A DNA stretch of 64,000 nt from Simmondsia chinensis (lineage: Eukaryota > Streptophyta > Magnoliopsida > Caryophyllales > Simmondsiaceae), in NCBI GenBank assembly GCA_018398585.1, contig JAGTTD010000015.1, forward strand, positions 7,693,001 through 7,757,000. The letters are read 5' to 3'. Of the stretch, positions 22,776 through 34,662 are shown piece by piece (the stretch's first letter is position 1; each line of letters opens with the position of its first letter). Made by a program: the position numbers and the translations under genes. Below the pieces are notes generated by a model, which saw only the letters and a program-made list of their open reading frames with translations, did not search any database and was not told the origin of the DNA.

Positions 22776-23976
22776 TGTAACGATCATGATCGTGACATAG
22801 GCTGAGTTCACTAATGCAGTTAGGGCTGCGGCATATCATGGGTAGAATGTGTCGTGGGTGTGTCACGGGCAGTGTGTATGGCGTTGTTTGTCTCAGGCAG
22901 CATCGCAGGAAAGGTTGTCGGGTGCTAATGAAGTGCGCACACTAGAGGTGTAAGCAATCCGAGTCGCTCGCGAGTAGCTCGAGTAAAACTCGACTCGAAC
23001 TTGAATTAACCGAGTTCGAGTATCAAAAGATACTCGATTAATAAACGAGTACGAGTCGAGTAGTAAACTACTCGGCTTGATACTTGATTAAATACTTGAC
23101 TCGATACTTGATTAAATACTTGACTCGATGCTCGATTAAATACTCGACTTAAATACTCGAATTGATACTTGACTCGATACTCGACTCATACGAAGTACTT
23201 GTGTATTGTTATTTTTTTTTGAAATGGATGGCTTCTGACTTTAATAGTAGAATGAAATAAGGAAGATTGAATTCTTTATAAAATGTGACATGTCACATTT
23301 GTGGTAGAGTGAAAGAACTTGTATTTGATTTGCTTGTATTTTTTGAAAATTAGGTTTTGATGCATATTTGTTATTAATATGTCAGTGATTTATAGTTGTA
23401 TATGTTAAAATATAGTGTGGGTAATAATTAAGTATCCAAATTGAGTATAACTAATGTTCAAGCGTATGGAATAATATTATAATGGAGCTAATTTGTTGAA
23501 TGTTCATATGAACAATAAACGAGTACTCGAGTTCGAGCAAAATTAACTACTTGAATTGAGTTCGAGTACTTGGGTAGTTAATCGAGTTCGAGTCAAGTAC
23601 TGAGATACTCGGTTGACTCAACTCGATTTATAGCCCTAGCGCACACTGTCAGCTTAGTTGTGTTACAGGTGGGTCATGTGCAGGCATGCACCTAGGTACC
23701 TCTGGTGCACACTATCATACGCAACATGTGCACACAGCAGGGAATGTTAGCGTAGCCTAGTATTTGAGGTTGTTAGGTAGTTGGTTGATCTACTTTGTTT
23801 TAGTATGAAAACAACATTGCAACCTCTTGTACTCACACATAAACACATTAATGAAAATTCTCTTACTCTCTCATCTCCAACTCTCAATTCTCTTACCCCA
23901 AATTCTATATTTCTCTTTCTCTCTCACCTCAACTCTCACCGACTCCCCTTTCCATCCTAACCCTAGGTTCGCGACA
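22776..23976 (+). repeat. 5' LTR of the gag-protease element, split by a hAT element
   Basis: Starts TGTAACGATCATGATC and ends GGTTCGCGACA. Without the hAT element and its duplicated target it is about 497 bp. Compared with the 3' LTR it has about 40 extra bases near its start (about 22792-22832). Confidence 0.87.
22943..23638. mobile_element. Non-autonomous hAT element nested in the LTR
   Basis: It is flanked by the perfect 8-bp duplication GCGCACAC (22935-22942 and 23639-23646). Ends are TAGAGGTGTAA and, as reverse complement, TAGGGCTATAA. Both subterminal regions are dense in CTCGA/TCGAG/GAGTA words, including tandem 'gactcgatacttgatta' copies near 23090-23180. The centre is AT-rich without a transposase. 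The 3' LTR at 25983 lacks this insertion, so it arrived after the retroelement. Confidence 0.92.
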
Positions 23977-23999
23977 AGTAGTATAAAAGCTAGTTACGA

Positions 24000-25619
24000 T
24001 TGGGAGCGCTGGCTAAAAGGAAAGAAAATCGGAGTTACTACAATAATATCGTCCTTCGAGGAAACATCGGGTTTGCATGTGCTGTTTGCCGCTTTAAAGA
24101 AGCGTTTGGATACCATGTCCATTGCTATGCAACGGGACATGAAGAAAAACAAGAAGGCGTTTGAGGATCAAATAAGGACCAATGAAAAATTGCAATCCTC
24201 GATTGATTCTTTGATGGATGCTATTGATCGGCTCGTGTGCAGCCAAAAAAAGAGACCCGGACTTGTCCCTGAGATTGTCCTTGCTGTTGCAGCGAATAGA
24301 GAAACGGTGGCAGCAGGGAACTACTTTCGGATAGGTGGACAAGGATTGATTCGTCCACCCACCCGCATGCCCGAGTCTAGGAATGGGCCAAGATTCCATA
24401 TGTGCAACTTGGAGGATGGGGAAAGCATCCATCATAACGGCAACGCACGTTCTTGGACCCCAAACTTCAACCGAAGTTGGACTTTGCAAGAATTGACAGA
24501 AATAAACCCTGTGCATGGGTAAGGAAGTGTTTAAAGTTCTTTCGTTGGTATAAAATTTCTCCAGATGAATGGGTAGACATTGCATCTTGCACATGCACAA
24601 GTATGGTGATGTTTGGTTCTAAGGACTAGAATTGCAGTATACACATCTCACTTGGCCTTTTTTAACGGAGGAACTTTGTAAGCGTTTTGGTGACAAGTCC
24701 CTTCATAACGTAGTGGAGGAGTTTAGCAAGGTGATGCAAACTAGCACTGTGGATGAGTATCAAATTCGGTTTAAAGAACTGAAAGGATGGATGCTTGTGC
24801 ATCAGCCAAGCTTAAGTGATACTTTCTTCATATCAAGCTTTGTTAGTGGGTTAAAATTGGAAATAAGAGCCACGGTCAAGATGGTTAAGCCCCAAGGCCT
24901 GAATACTGCCTATGAGCAAGCTAAGTTGCAAAAGATAGTTATGGTAGAAATCATGAATGTTGCATGTTTGGAGAAGCGGACGCATCGGCAACCAAATCGA
25001 TGTTTAAGTCAAGGACAATGGCACTGCCGAAGCCACAAACACACACTCAAGGTTCGGTTTTGAAGCCTTCATTGTCTAAGAATGACCCAACAATGTTTAT
25101 GGGATCATCACAACCGAGGCGTTAGCCTAGTAAATGTTGTCGATGTTACGAGAGGTATTTCCTGGGGCATGTGTGCAGCACCAAACAATTGAATAGCATG
25201 AGTGGTCAAGAAGAGTTAGATATGTAAGAAGTGGGAAATGTTGAAAAGGGAATTCTTCAAGAAGACGAAGATGAGGCCATGGACATTTCACTGAATGCTG
25301 TTTCGGGTAAACTTATGCATAATACATTGGAATTAAAGGGAACAATCAAGAAATGAGCAATCACGATCTTGGTGGATAGTGGAAGCACAAATAGTTCCTA
25401 GATTCTCATTTGGTGAAGGAAATGAAAACACAAACGATTCCCACGGTAGTAATGACAGTCATAGTGGCCAAAGGTGAGTCATTGATTAGTTACCAGAGGT
25501 GGCCAAGGGTAGAACGGAAGGTTCAAGGGGAGACATTCACTGATGACCTTCGGGTGCTCAAATTAAGGGGAAGTGACATAGTTCTTAGAGTGGATTGGCT
25601 TCAAAAACATAATATTTGA
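24000..25619 (+). pseudogene. gag-protease remnant of the short gypsy element
   Basis: A coiled-coil-like N-terminal part (LFAALKKRLDTMSIAMQ) is followed after a frame change near 24460-24520 by the gag core (DEWVDIAS; then FLTEELCKRFGDKS and STVDEYQIRFKEL at 24632-25063). A CCHC-type knuckle lies at about 25137-25178 (C-x2-C-x6-GHxC) and a protease active site ILVDSGSTNS at about 25365-25396. The end of the protease-linker region (SDIVLRVDWLQ) is at 25570-25610. Several stops and frame changes break it. Confidence 0.82.
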
Positions 25620-25982
25620 CTTCACTGCCCTTAAATTCTCTTGCCACAAGGGCAGATTGATAGTACAATTGCAAGGCATTTCCTAACAAGCTTCCTTACA
25701 ATCGCTTTTAGGGAAAGGATTCGCAAAGCTCCTCAAGAAGAAGGTGGGCATGGTAGTTGTTCATTTGTTCAAAGCTACAGTCACGAAGGAGCAAGGCATT
25801 GCAGAACTAGTAGTGATTTTGAAACATCGGATGATAAAGTGTATCAATAAACCAGTGCATCAAGTCTAATTCAGTGGGCAAATTGGTCAAAAGAGGAACG
25901 CATTTGGGAGGATTGATACTTCATTAAAACCAATTTCCTGATTTTAATCTTTGAGGACAAGGATTCTTGAAGGGGAGGAGAG

Positions 25983-26441
25983 TGTGACGATCATGACCGG
26001 CGTATCATGGGCAGAATGTGTTGCAGGCGTGTCACAGGCAGCGTGTGTGGTGTCATGTGTCCTGGGCAGCGTTGTAGGCAAGGTTGTCAAGTGCCAATGA
26101 AGCGCATACACTATCAGCTTAGCTGTGTCACAGTCGGGTCATGTGCAGGCGTGCACCTGGGTACCTCCAGTGCACACTGTCTCACGCAGCATGTGCTTAT
26201 AGTAGGAAACATTAGTGTAGCTTAGTATTTCAGGTTGTCAGGCAGTTGGCCAATTTACTTAGATTGTTTTAGTATAAAAACAACATTGCAACATCTTATA
26301 CTTACACATTCAACACATTATGAAAATTCTCTTACTTTCTCATCTCTAACTCTCAATTCTCTCCCCCCAAATTCTCTATTTCTCTCTGTCACTTTGACTC
26401 TAACTTACTTCCCTTCCCGTCGCTATCCTAGGTTCCTGACA
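25983..26441 (+). repeat. 3' LTR of the gag-protease element
   Basis: Starts TGTGACGATCATGACC, ends GGTTCCTGACA, 459 bp. It lacks the hAT insertion seen in the 5' LTR. Confidence 0.87.
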
Positions 26442-27216
26442 ATTCCAAGTTATGGATAAAATTATTTTGTCTTGTCCCGGACTGAGTAGATGGACATTAT
26501 TTGCTCATTGTGTTAGAAACAAGGTATGGCCTGGACTTGTTGATCATCAAATAAAGTCATATTGGAGATTGTTTTATCATAATTGACCATGCCCAACCAA
26601 TTTGAGAGATTGGATGACCCGCCACATGTTGACCTGTCTTGGCTATTACATCGACTAAGTTTGGCAAGGAGACGATCCAAATCAGGTTTGACCCAAAGGG
26701 AATATCAATACAGTTGCGGTCAAATGTTAAGGCATTGCTCATCTTAATATAATTGAACTCATTCAATGTGGGTGTTTTCACCTAGGGAGCATATTTTTAC
26801 TTAAAATTGAGTGGATAAATTGTTTTCAATAGCTGAGCTTTGTCAGAAGCCAAGGAGCAACCTCTAAAAGTAACGAGCAAAAGAGCCAGAAATCAGGTGT
26901 TAAAATAACAACCCTCGAGACCCGAGATATCAAAGCCTAGTGCAGGGGTTACAAGAAAATAAGAAAAGAGAAAAAGAGGGGTGGGAGAAGACAACCCGAA
27001 CCACTGAGTCAGAAATGGTACACCTCAAATATTGGCCAGAACCATGTGATAAATGACATACTTCTTCAGACACCCTGTTTAGCGAGTCATCTGCTACAAC
27101 ATTTGCCTTCTAACATTCAACTGATCAAACTCAGTGTTCATTTGGTGTTCTTTGCTATTTTTACCTTTCTATTATTGGTAAACAAAAAAGTAAGTGCTGA
27201 AAACGACGAGTCTAGC
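26442..27216. other. Intergenic, no gene seen
   Basis: Between the LTR element and the 3' end of the cytochrome b561 gene. Only short unsupported frames are present and no repeat ends were recognised. Confidence 0.5.
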
Positions 27217-27445
27217 TATACATTGTACACATTCATTTGATACAGTAATGAGAAGTACTCTTGCTAAGTAGACTTTTAGGAAAAAAAAAAAATATATATA
27301 TATATATCTATATATATGTATATCTCTATATATATGTATATGTATATGTATATGTATATATGTATATGTATATATATACATTGTACACAGTCATTTGATA
27401 CAGTAATGAGAAGTACTATTGCTAAGTAGACTTTTAGAAAAAAAG

Positions 27446-27490
<45 letters not shown>
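27217..27490. repeat. Tandem duplication with AT microsatellites
   Basis: A module of about 160 bp starting TACATTGTACACA and containing TGATACAGTAATGAGAAGTA ends in an A-run and (TA)n; it is present twice (about 27217-27376 and 27377-27490). Open frames rich in Tyr-Ile over this stretch are low-complexity artefacts. Confidence 0.85.
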
Positions 27491-27491
<1 letters not shown>

Positions 27492-27547
27492 ACATAATGC
27501 CCAATCATGCAACAACTAACTTCAAACCTAGTACGTAACGTCAACCT

Positions 27548-30500
27548 TTATTTGATTCCATGCCCAAAACGAGGAAAGACAAGAGTGAACACAACAGCAA
27601 CTGCAAACAGAATGACGAGCAAGCCAGTGAAGTTGATGACAAGTGCTTCATGGGTGCGTTGGATATGAAGAAAAGTGAACTTCTCTGCAAGACCCATCAA
27701 GGAAGTGCACACCCCCATCAAGAAAACTATCACTCCAGCAAATACATGCCATGGCGCCATTGCCTCTCTTATGGAAGTTCTTGAATGTGGAATTGCAAAT
27801 GTCAAGAATGAGCATACCCACTGCAAAAATGAATCCCATATTTTGTGTTATTCTTAGTCTGCTCGTCATAAAGTTCGAAGAGCTCGAATCGCTTTGAGCC
27901 CCATTTGAGCACAACTGGCTTGTTAACTTGAATTAGCAGAGCCTAGTAAAGCTTGACCTCGTAGGTTCGTGGGACTAAATGAGCTTAAGTGAGCTGATCT
28001 CGAAATCATTTATGAGAGTAAGTGTGCTCAATCAAGCCAAATTCGAGCCTAATTGAGTAGAGCGTGAGTACAATCTAGCCCAAACGAAGACCTAAATAAA
28101 CCTAAATAAGCCTAAACAAGGCGAGCTTAGCTTGAAGCTTGCCAAGCTTGGTTCTTGATCAAGGGAGCCGAGCTCAGCCTGAATCTATGACAAGCTGAAG
28201 TTGAGCCACTGATCCTAAGCCAAGCTAAAATTTGTGACCTGAGCCTTGGGCCTTTTAAGAGTTTGGGCTCATGTTGTGTCATTTTACACCCCTAATTTCA
28301 TAATCGCTGTCTCTTTTTTTCTTTTCTGGTCGAATGTTAAATGTATCCAATTTGTATATCCAATTTATATGTCTAATAATATAATAAAAAAATTAAAACA
28401 TTATATTAAATTAATTACGTTTTCAATTAAATAATGAGTTTTATTGAATAGTGGTTACAAAATTCAATATATTTTCTTGGATACCTACAACATTACTCTA
28501 TAAAATAAATGGTACACACAGACATAATGTAACTTAGTACATATAACAAAAAAAGCTAATAGACTAATTATGAAAACCCAATAACAGTTGAAGGCCTAGT
28601 TTGATAAAACTAAATGTCGATGGGCCGCTTTAACTTCAAACAATAGTTTAAGGACTCTAAAGTAAATACCGTTTGTTTCTCTCATGGAACCAACTATTTT
28701 AAAAGCATAGACTATTAGGTGGAGGCTCGATAATACTTTTATAACTTAATCTGCCCCCTCGTACAAATGCCTATCGGGCTTGAATAGTTGATAATAAACA
28801 TGCATGTTCGACTAATAGCAAAATATTACCAACTTAAAAAAAAAGGTATGTGTATGATGAGTAGATACCTGCAAAGCATAGAAGCAAATGGTGATGATGC
28901 CAACCCAAGAATGAAGAGTGTAAAAATGTGGAAGGCTCATTTCACTGTGGAACTTAATCACTGCTGATACTCCAATTATTCCCCCAACAAAAGCCACAAA
29001 CTGCAGCGTCAAGTGTACTTTCTTTTGCACACTCTTTCTTGCTGGTACTGTCTTGTATGCCATGATTGCTGCTTTCATTTCCACGTAACAGTTTAGAATA
29101 GAGGAGCACAACTAAACTAATTCATAGCGTCCTTAGGCTTACATGTTTGCTTATATTTGCTATTACTGTCTGCTGTTTGTTGTTCGTTGCTTGCTGCTCG
29201 CGTGTTGTATTTGCTCCAATATGCTTTGTGCTTTATTATTGTTTTATGCTTTGTCTATCCGGTTTGTTTTCATACTTCTTAGGTTGGGGGTCCTTGGACA
29301 CAGCCTCCTTTTAGGGTATCACTCTTAAGAGGTAAGGTTGCGTACATCTCACCCTCCCAGACCCTACATTAGCGGAAGCTCTTATTACACTGAGTTTTTG
29401 TTGTTGTTGTTGTAATGTGTTTTACTAATAGGTAAGTAGTGCAGGGGGATTTGCGCATAAAATCTTGTATCTTAAATCCTTTAATCTTAATAGTTATATG
29501 TATTATGTATTAAACTAAAGCCCATTTACAGTATTACAAAAGCATATATCTGTATAAAAATATAAAAATTTTATTTGGACAGTGTTATTCTCAATGCAAT
29601 TTTTGTTACTGTCAAAACAATTAAGATATATTTCCTTATTAACTTTTAATAAAGTTTTCCTAACATTAACCGAACCTTTTTTTTTTTCCCCGACAAAAGT
29701 CTCCGTTTATATGACTTAAGTTAGTGTTTTAAACTTAGTTAACTGTTTCAATAAATGCTGTTCATAATAATGTCTTACTATTTCGTTTTGAGTTAAAAAT
29801 ATGGGATAATCTTTAATTGTCCAATAGTTAGTGAGGTAACCATTAGCTCATAAAATTTTTTTTTCTTTTCACTTTGTTTTGTTGTACAATTTTTAAAGGA
29901 GTAATCACACATGAATCTTCCATATGAAAATAAGACCATTTATTAAGTTGATAACATCACTCTTGCATAATAAAGGTTACTTTAAATATCTAAAAAATAA
30001 TTTATAAATTTAAAAGAACTAGAAAATTTCTCCTAGAACGGCAACGTCCCACCCCACCAACACCACTGCCGTGGCTATCCTCCATTTATAGCCAATATCA
30101 TTATCATAGATCTCTTCCGCTTTTCGTTATTATTTAAATATTTAAAATACTTTATAAATATTTTAAATGTTTTTTAAACATCTAAAATGTTATTCGATTA
30201 TTTACAGTATTTTAAAAATATTTAAAATATTTTGGTGGATTTATAAAATAATTTGAATATATAAGAAAATATTTTATTAAATATTTATAATACTCTTTAA
30301 AATATAAATACTTTAACAATATCTAATTTTTTTCAATATTTAAAATATTTTTGTAATATTTAGGATATTTTTAAATATTTAAACTAATTTTCAATATATA
30401 AACTACTTTTTTAATGATCTGTCAAATCTTCCAAGCCAAAAAACATTGAAATTTTTTTTTTCCTCATTTCTTATTATGATAATTGCACTAATTGGGATAG

Positions 30501-31939
30501 TGTAATGTTCTTAACCTCATTTAGAGATAAAATTTTTTATTGTAAATTTTAATATTAAACTACACAAGGTTAAACGGAATATAATGGCTATTCCTGTAAT
30601 TATTAACCCCTCTTAATGGCATGACTAACATGCTCCGAAATTGGAATTTTAATATATGTTGAAATATGTCATGATTGATGATTTTAAGCGGCGCTACATG
30701 TAATCAGTTTCTGTACTAATATTGTAAAAAAAAAAAAAAATTATCATTTAGGTATTGTGAGGTTTGACCTTTTATCAATTAGGTACCCTAACATTTTAAT
30801 ATATACAATGAGGTGCCTTAAGGTTTGAATATTTTAGCACTTAGGTACTCCATGTTGAAATTTGATGAGATTTTGTGAGAAACATGTCAATTTAATACAA
30901 AAGATACTAATATAATGCATGATTACAATGATATATATAAGCTATGTCAATATTTTCGGCAAAATTCCACGAATTGCAAAAAAAATTCACTGATTTGGAT
31001 GTAAACTACCCATATGTTGTCAAAATTATGTGTTGTTTTAGCATTTTTAGTAAGAAATCATCAAATTCCAAATCGTCGGAGTCATACTTTATTTTAACAA
31101 TTTTTAAAGAAAATCTATCAAATTTTTGAAAAGAGGTATTTGATTGATAATTTTCCTTCATAAAATTTTACTTAATATCATTTTTGATAATTACTCGTAT
31201 TTTATCACATAATTAAATATACAATTAATAAATGATATGCACATAAGGATTTGGATTGCATAAATATGGAGTAGAGACGGTGAGGCTTTTACCTTCGCCG
31301 CCGATGAGTACGAACCCAATTATCATCAGAAGTGGATGTATCTGTGTGTACATAACAAATTTTGAGCAACTAAAAAAAATAAATTTAGATTTGCGCGTTC
31401 ATTTAGTAAAAAATTTTGTACTGGAGTTATAAACATAGAACAATCTATAAATTTAGCTTCTGAATCCATTTCATGCCAATTAATTTTGAGATACAACCTC
31501 ACTTGAGGGTATATATGGATCATATATATATCAACTCTGTAGGTTTGAAATAAATCTAAAGAAACTTGACATGATATCGGAGTGGGTTGTTAATTACGGG
31601 TCTTTGTTTGATGACACTAAGTTTCAGTACAAAACTAAAACTATGTTTTTTTACACTTTTGAACAGGTTTTGTACAAAAACACTATCTTTTTAATTCCAT
31701 GAATTCTTTCCTCTAACACCAAGTCTTATCTCTTGTATATTTCTGTTTGTTTTTAATTAAAAAAAAAAAAAAGGGAGAAAACTTACATTGAAAATCTTGG
31801 GTTTGGTATGAGAGTTGAAGGCAAGGCCCTCTCTGAAGTGTAAGAGCCATGCTAGTACTAGACTGGCTACGGCAATGGCTATCAGATGAGCAAATGTTGT
31901 CACCGGCAAAATGGAACTTCCATTTTTGCTCTTCTCCAT
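27548..31939 (-). CDS. CYB561: Cytochrome b561, transmembrane ascorbate ferrireductase (4 exons, intact)
   Basis: Members of this family move electrons from cytosolic ascorbate across a membrane, often the tonoplast, to ferric chelates or monodehydroascorbate through two b haems. Exons in transcription order: 31939-31787, 31341-31293, 29068-28869, 27820-27548. All introns are GT-AG and only the intron between exons 2 and 3 splits a codon. The product is 224 residues, the usual family length, with about six hydrophobic segments starting with FAHLIAIAVASLVLAWLLHF. The four haem-ligand histidines are H53 (in IHPLLM), H86 (KKVHLTLQ), H120 (YTLHSW) and H159 (PWHVF), spaced as in the family. The AYKT...K/R-rich loop before H86 is the usual ascorbate-side basic patch. 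The subgroup among plant paralogues is not assigned. Intron 2 (2.2 kb) and intron 3 (1.0 kb) hold repeats. Confidence 0.95.
27860..28294. mobile_element. GAGC-rich hAT-like MITE in cytochrome b561 intron 3
   Basis: The right end TTTTACACCCCTA (to 28294) and an interior full of GAGCY/AGCTTG words match the family at 20006-20280. The left end is not sharp and no 8-bp duplication was found, so the start is approximate. Confidence 0.62.
29275..29415 (+). mobile_element. (TTG)n SINE body in cytochrome b561 intron 2
   Basis: It contains the B-box-like GGTTGGGGGTCCTTGG, a CAGCCTCC, GGTAAGGTTGCGTACATC, CCCTCCCAGACCCTAC and a (TTG)5 tail at about 29400-29413. This body matches that of the 5S-headed SINEs, but no 5S head is recognisable upstream, so the copy is truncated or diverged. 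It is antisense to the host gene. Confidence 0.78.
30735..31160. mobile_element. Partial 'ggaaattatcat' MITE in cytochrome b561 intron 2
   Basis: Starts AATTATCATTTAGGTA and follows the order of the complete copy at 47716-48230, with shared words such as 'ttatcaattaggtaccc', 'attgtcaaaatt', 'gaaaatctatc' and 'ttgattgata'. The right arm is missing. Confidence 0.6.
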
Positions 31940-32111
31940 GGATGCCCACTTCTTGTATTGGTATTGTTTTGATTTTAGTTGTGGAGGAGAGTTAGATTTT
32001 TTTTTTTCCTTTATTTTTTTTGTTTGGGTGGGGGGAAAGATTTATGATATTTAGTGAAAGGCTAGTGAAAATTCTTTTCTTTATGGCAAAAAATAGATAT
32101 AAAAAGAAATA

Positions 32112-32520
32112 AAGTTTTTAACAGAAAATCACATAAACTTTAGCTGCAGTTTTAAAAAATTACCTAAATTTTTAAAATTTTTTCAATATCTCACTTTAAT
32201 GTTAATGCTGTTAACATCTAATATTTTTGCTTACATGGTTGTTGAAAAAGAAAGGAGAAAACAATTTTAAAAAATTTGAACTTATAATTTAAAATATTGT
32301 AAACATACCAAAATTTGTATATATTTTTAAAAATTATTTTTATATTTTTAAAAAATATTTCTTAAATGCCACGTAAGCAACATCTAACTGATATTAATCG
32401 CGTTAACATTAAGATGTGACATTGAAAAATTTTCAAGTAGTTTTTTGAAAAATTAGAAAATGTAAGTTGTTTTTTTGAAATCGCACCTAAACCTTAAGTG
32501 ATTTTTAGTAAAAAAACCTC
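32112..32520. mobile_element. Mutator-type MITE upstream of cytochrome b561
   Basis: Two arms of more than 100 bp are imperfect reverse complements, for example AACAGAAAATCACATAAAC against GTGATTTTTAGTAAA and TTAATGTTAATGCTGTTAAC against GCGTTAACATTAAG. A perfect 9-bp target duplication AAAGAAATA (32103-32111 and 32521-32529) fits Mutator. It starts 172 bp upstream of the cytochrome b561 start codon, inside the likely promoter. Confidence 0.88.
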
Positions 32521-32934
32521 AAAGAAATAAGAAGGATAAATTCTTTTGAGAAAAGAATATGAAAGACGAAATGTTTTTTGAAAAAGGATTATAAAGAATG
32601 ATAATATTTTGTTAATGATTGTTACATTATTCGCCGCATCATCTCTCTGCTCATCCATGGCGTTGTCATGTCGTCATTTCGCCTAGGAGGGCTGGTCTTA
32701 AGATTTTAGGTTTCAAAAGAAATTGATTGGTAACCAGGTTAGTTTAAGCACAACTCGAAATATCTATTTTATAATGCATGACGAACTAGTAAATGGATCT
32801 TTTATAGTGTATATGTACAATGTATTTATTATAACGTGTTATGAATCTGATGCCCTTCTTTTTCTTTGTCTATAACAAGCAGTGGATTAGGTGTCGGGTT
32901 GCAGTAAGTCCCAAAAGCATGCTTGGATAACTGT

Positions 32935-33137
32935 ATTCTTCATTGTTGTGTGAGTCAATTGGAACAAGAGGAACAAGATTATCTTTGAAAATTGTAGTTT
33001 GGATAAAGAGAAACTTTTTACTAGCCTTGTTCATTGTTTCGTTTCTCTGTAACCACTTGTGGTTCGGGTTCCTCTTTTGTGGAATGCCGGGTTTTGTATT
33101 GCGTTTATCGCTATCTATCAAAAAAAAAAAAAAAAAA
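32935..33137 (+). mobile_element. 3' end of a 5'-truncated LINE with poly(A)
   Basis: One frame reads WNKRNKIIFENCSLD, the conserved segment at the very C-terminus of plant L1 ORF2. A short 3' UTR and a 17-base A-run follow (about 33120-33137). The 5' limit and target duplication were not identified. The overlapping open frames 32943-33267 are not host genes. Confidence 0.65.
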
Positions 33138-34662
33138 GAAGAGAAAATTTATAAAGCATTTCATTGCGACTCGGGTTTTGGATCAAGGCTTCGTGTATCA
33201 ACTTCTTGTATTCGCTTGCAGATGTCGTCAGATGCATAGATTGTATCAAGAGATTGATCACGCATAGGGAGTGCTTAATAGCTTTATAAGTTTCATCCAA
33301 AATTAGCAAGTTGCAACGTTTGAGTTTGTATGCTGTATTATGGTTTTTCTCTTTAATTTTTGCGTCGTACTCTGATTCTTCGATAACTCCTAATTGGTAT
33401 AGTATCATATTATGCCGCATTTGGTTATTCTATTCGATATAGTTTTATTATTGGTAAAAGAATACTCCATTGCACAAATATGACAAATACTAGATAATAC
33501 GCAATGTTAAAGATATTATTTTGTAATTATCATGTTAGATTCATACCAAAAATAATTTTTAAGTAACATTAAGTTAATTCAGTTTGTCTAAAATTAGTGT
33601 ACCATGTTACATTCAAATCAAAATTAAACTTGGGAGGACTTTTATTTGTAGTTTCGTATTGAAATAGAAAATTACAACGGAATCAACTTTACCGGCCAAA
33701 TAACTAATAATAGAGTTTTGAGTTTCTTAAATTTATGATTAATTATCCCATCTATTTAGATACATACCAAGCTAGGGATGGTCAGCCTGAATTCCTATCA
33801 ACCTCAATCTTGGTTTTGGCATTGGTTTTTTCGATAATTAGCAATAAGAGTTGCGGTATAATATAGGCAAACCCACAAAGGCGGGGCCTAAGCCAGGCCG
33901 CATAGCCACATGCAGCAGAAAAAAAAAAGGGCAAAACTAGCCAACATCACAACTAGAAAAAAATAGGAGAAAAGAAAATTACAAGCAATATTATTTGTTA
34001 CTAGAAGACTACACTATTACTGAAAAAGACAAGAACAGGAAGAGACAAAGCGAATGCAACAAAACTACCTGGCATATTAGTTTGATTCCATCTCTTGATC
34101 TTGGTCCATTCCGATTTCTCGCCAATGGGGGCTTAGTCTCTTTAGCGCTTGTTTGTTTCGCTCATAACTCTCCTACAATCTTGTTTTTTAGGTTTGGGAT
34201 GTTATTTTTATTATGTATTTTTTTATTCCTGTTTTTATACGTATTGACTTAGGTCTCACTTGTCCGAATAGCTTCTTTTATTCTACGACTTTGTCAAATA
34301 AAATATAGCAGTTAGAAATTAAATTTTTTTCAAAATTTTAATATAATCCCTATCTTCTAAAACAACACTAACAACTGTAATATATGTGTCTAATTTAGGC
34401 GTGAGTGCCTATATGACAACTATTTCTGACATATATTTTTAATATATATATATATATATATTTCTCCAATCCTAAAAAATGCTGATCACATAGATATATA
34501 AGTATCTAATTTGGAGTGCATGGAGCATATCAACATCAAACATTGATGGGAAGCTGATATTAGGTGGGTGATGTTTGTAGGCTTTTTAATTCATGGGGTC
34601 CCACACTTGGACATCAACGTCATTGGACAATAGATTTTATCCGTAGTTCCACGGAGCTCGTA
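33138..34662. other. Intergenic, no assignable gene
   Basis: A 100-codon - strand frame (33420-33118) has a plausible amino-acid composition (EESEYDAKIKEKNHNTAYKL) but runs into the complement of the poly(A) tract and matches nothing I recognise. The rest is AT-rich with a (TA)n run near 34440-34460. Confidence 0.35.

Larger units (their letters stand above)
22776..26441 (+). mobile_element. Ty3/gypsy-type LTR element with gag and protease only
   Basis: The LTRs are 22776-23976 (enlarged by a nested hAT element) and 25983-26441. A degenerate tRNA-Met primer-binding site follows the 5' LTR near 23977-23997, and a purine-rich AAGGGGAGGAGAG tract precedes the 3' LTR. The 2.0-kb interior encodes gag, a zinc knuckle and the protease region, then goes to the 3' LTR with no reverse transcriptase, RNase H or integrase. 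No 5-bp target duplication is evident (GTTTC against ATTCC). It lies between the convergent URED and cytochrome b561 genes. Confidence 0.88.

Noticed and set aside
24094..24600. 168-codon - strand frame
   Set aside because: Shadow of the gag region of the gag-protease element on the other strand.
27172..27515. Tyr/Ile-rich small proteins
   Set aside because: Translations of TA microsatellites.
33118..33420. 100-codon - strand frame as a gene
   Set aside because: Composition is plausible, but it ends in translated poly(T), has no recognisable domain and no splice context. Left unassigned.
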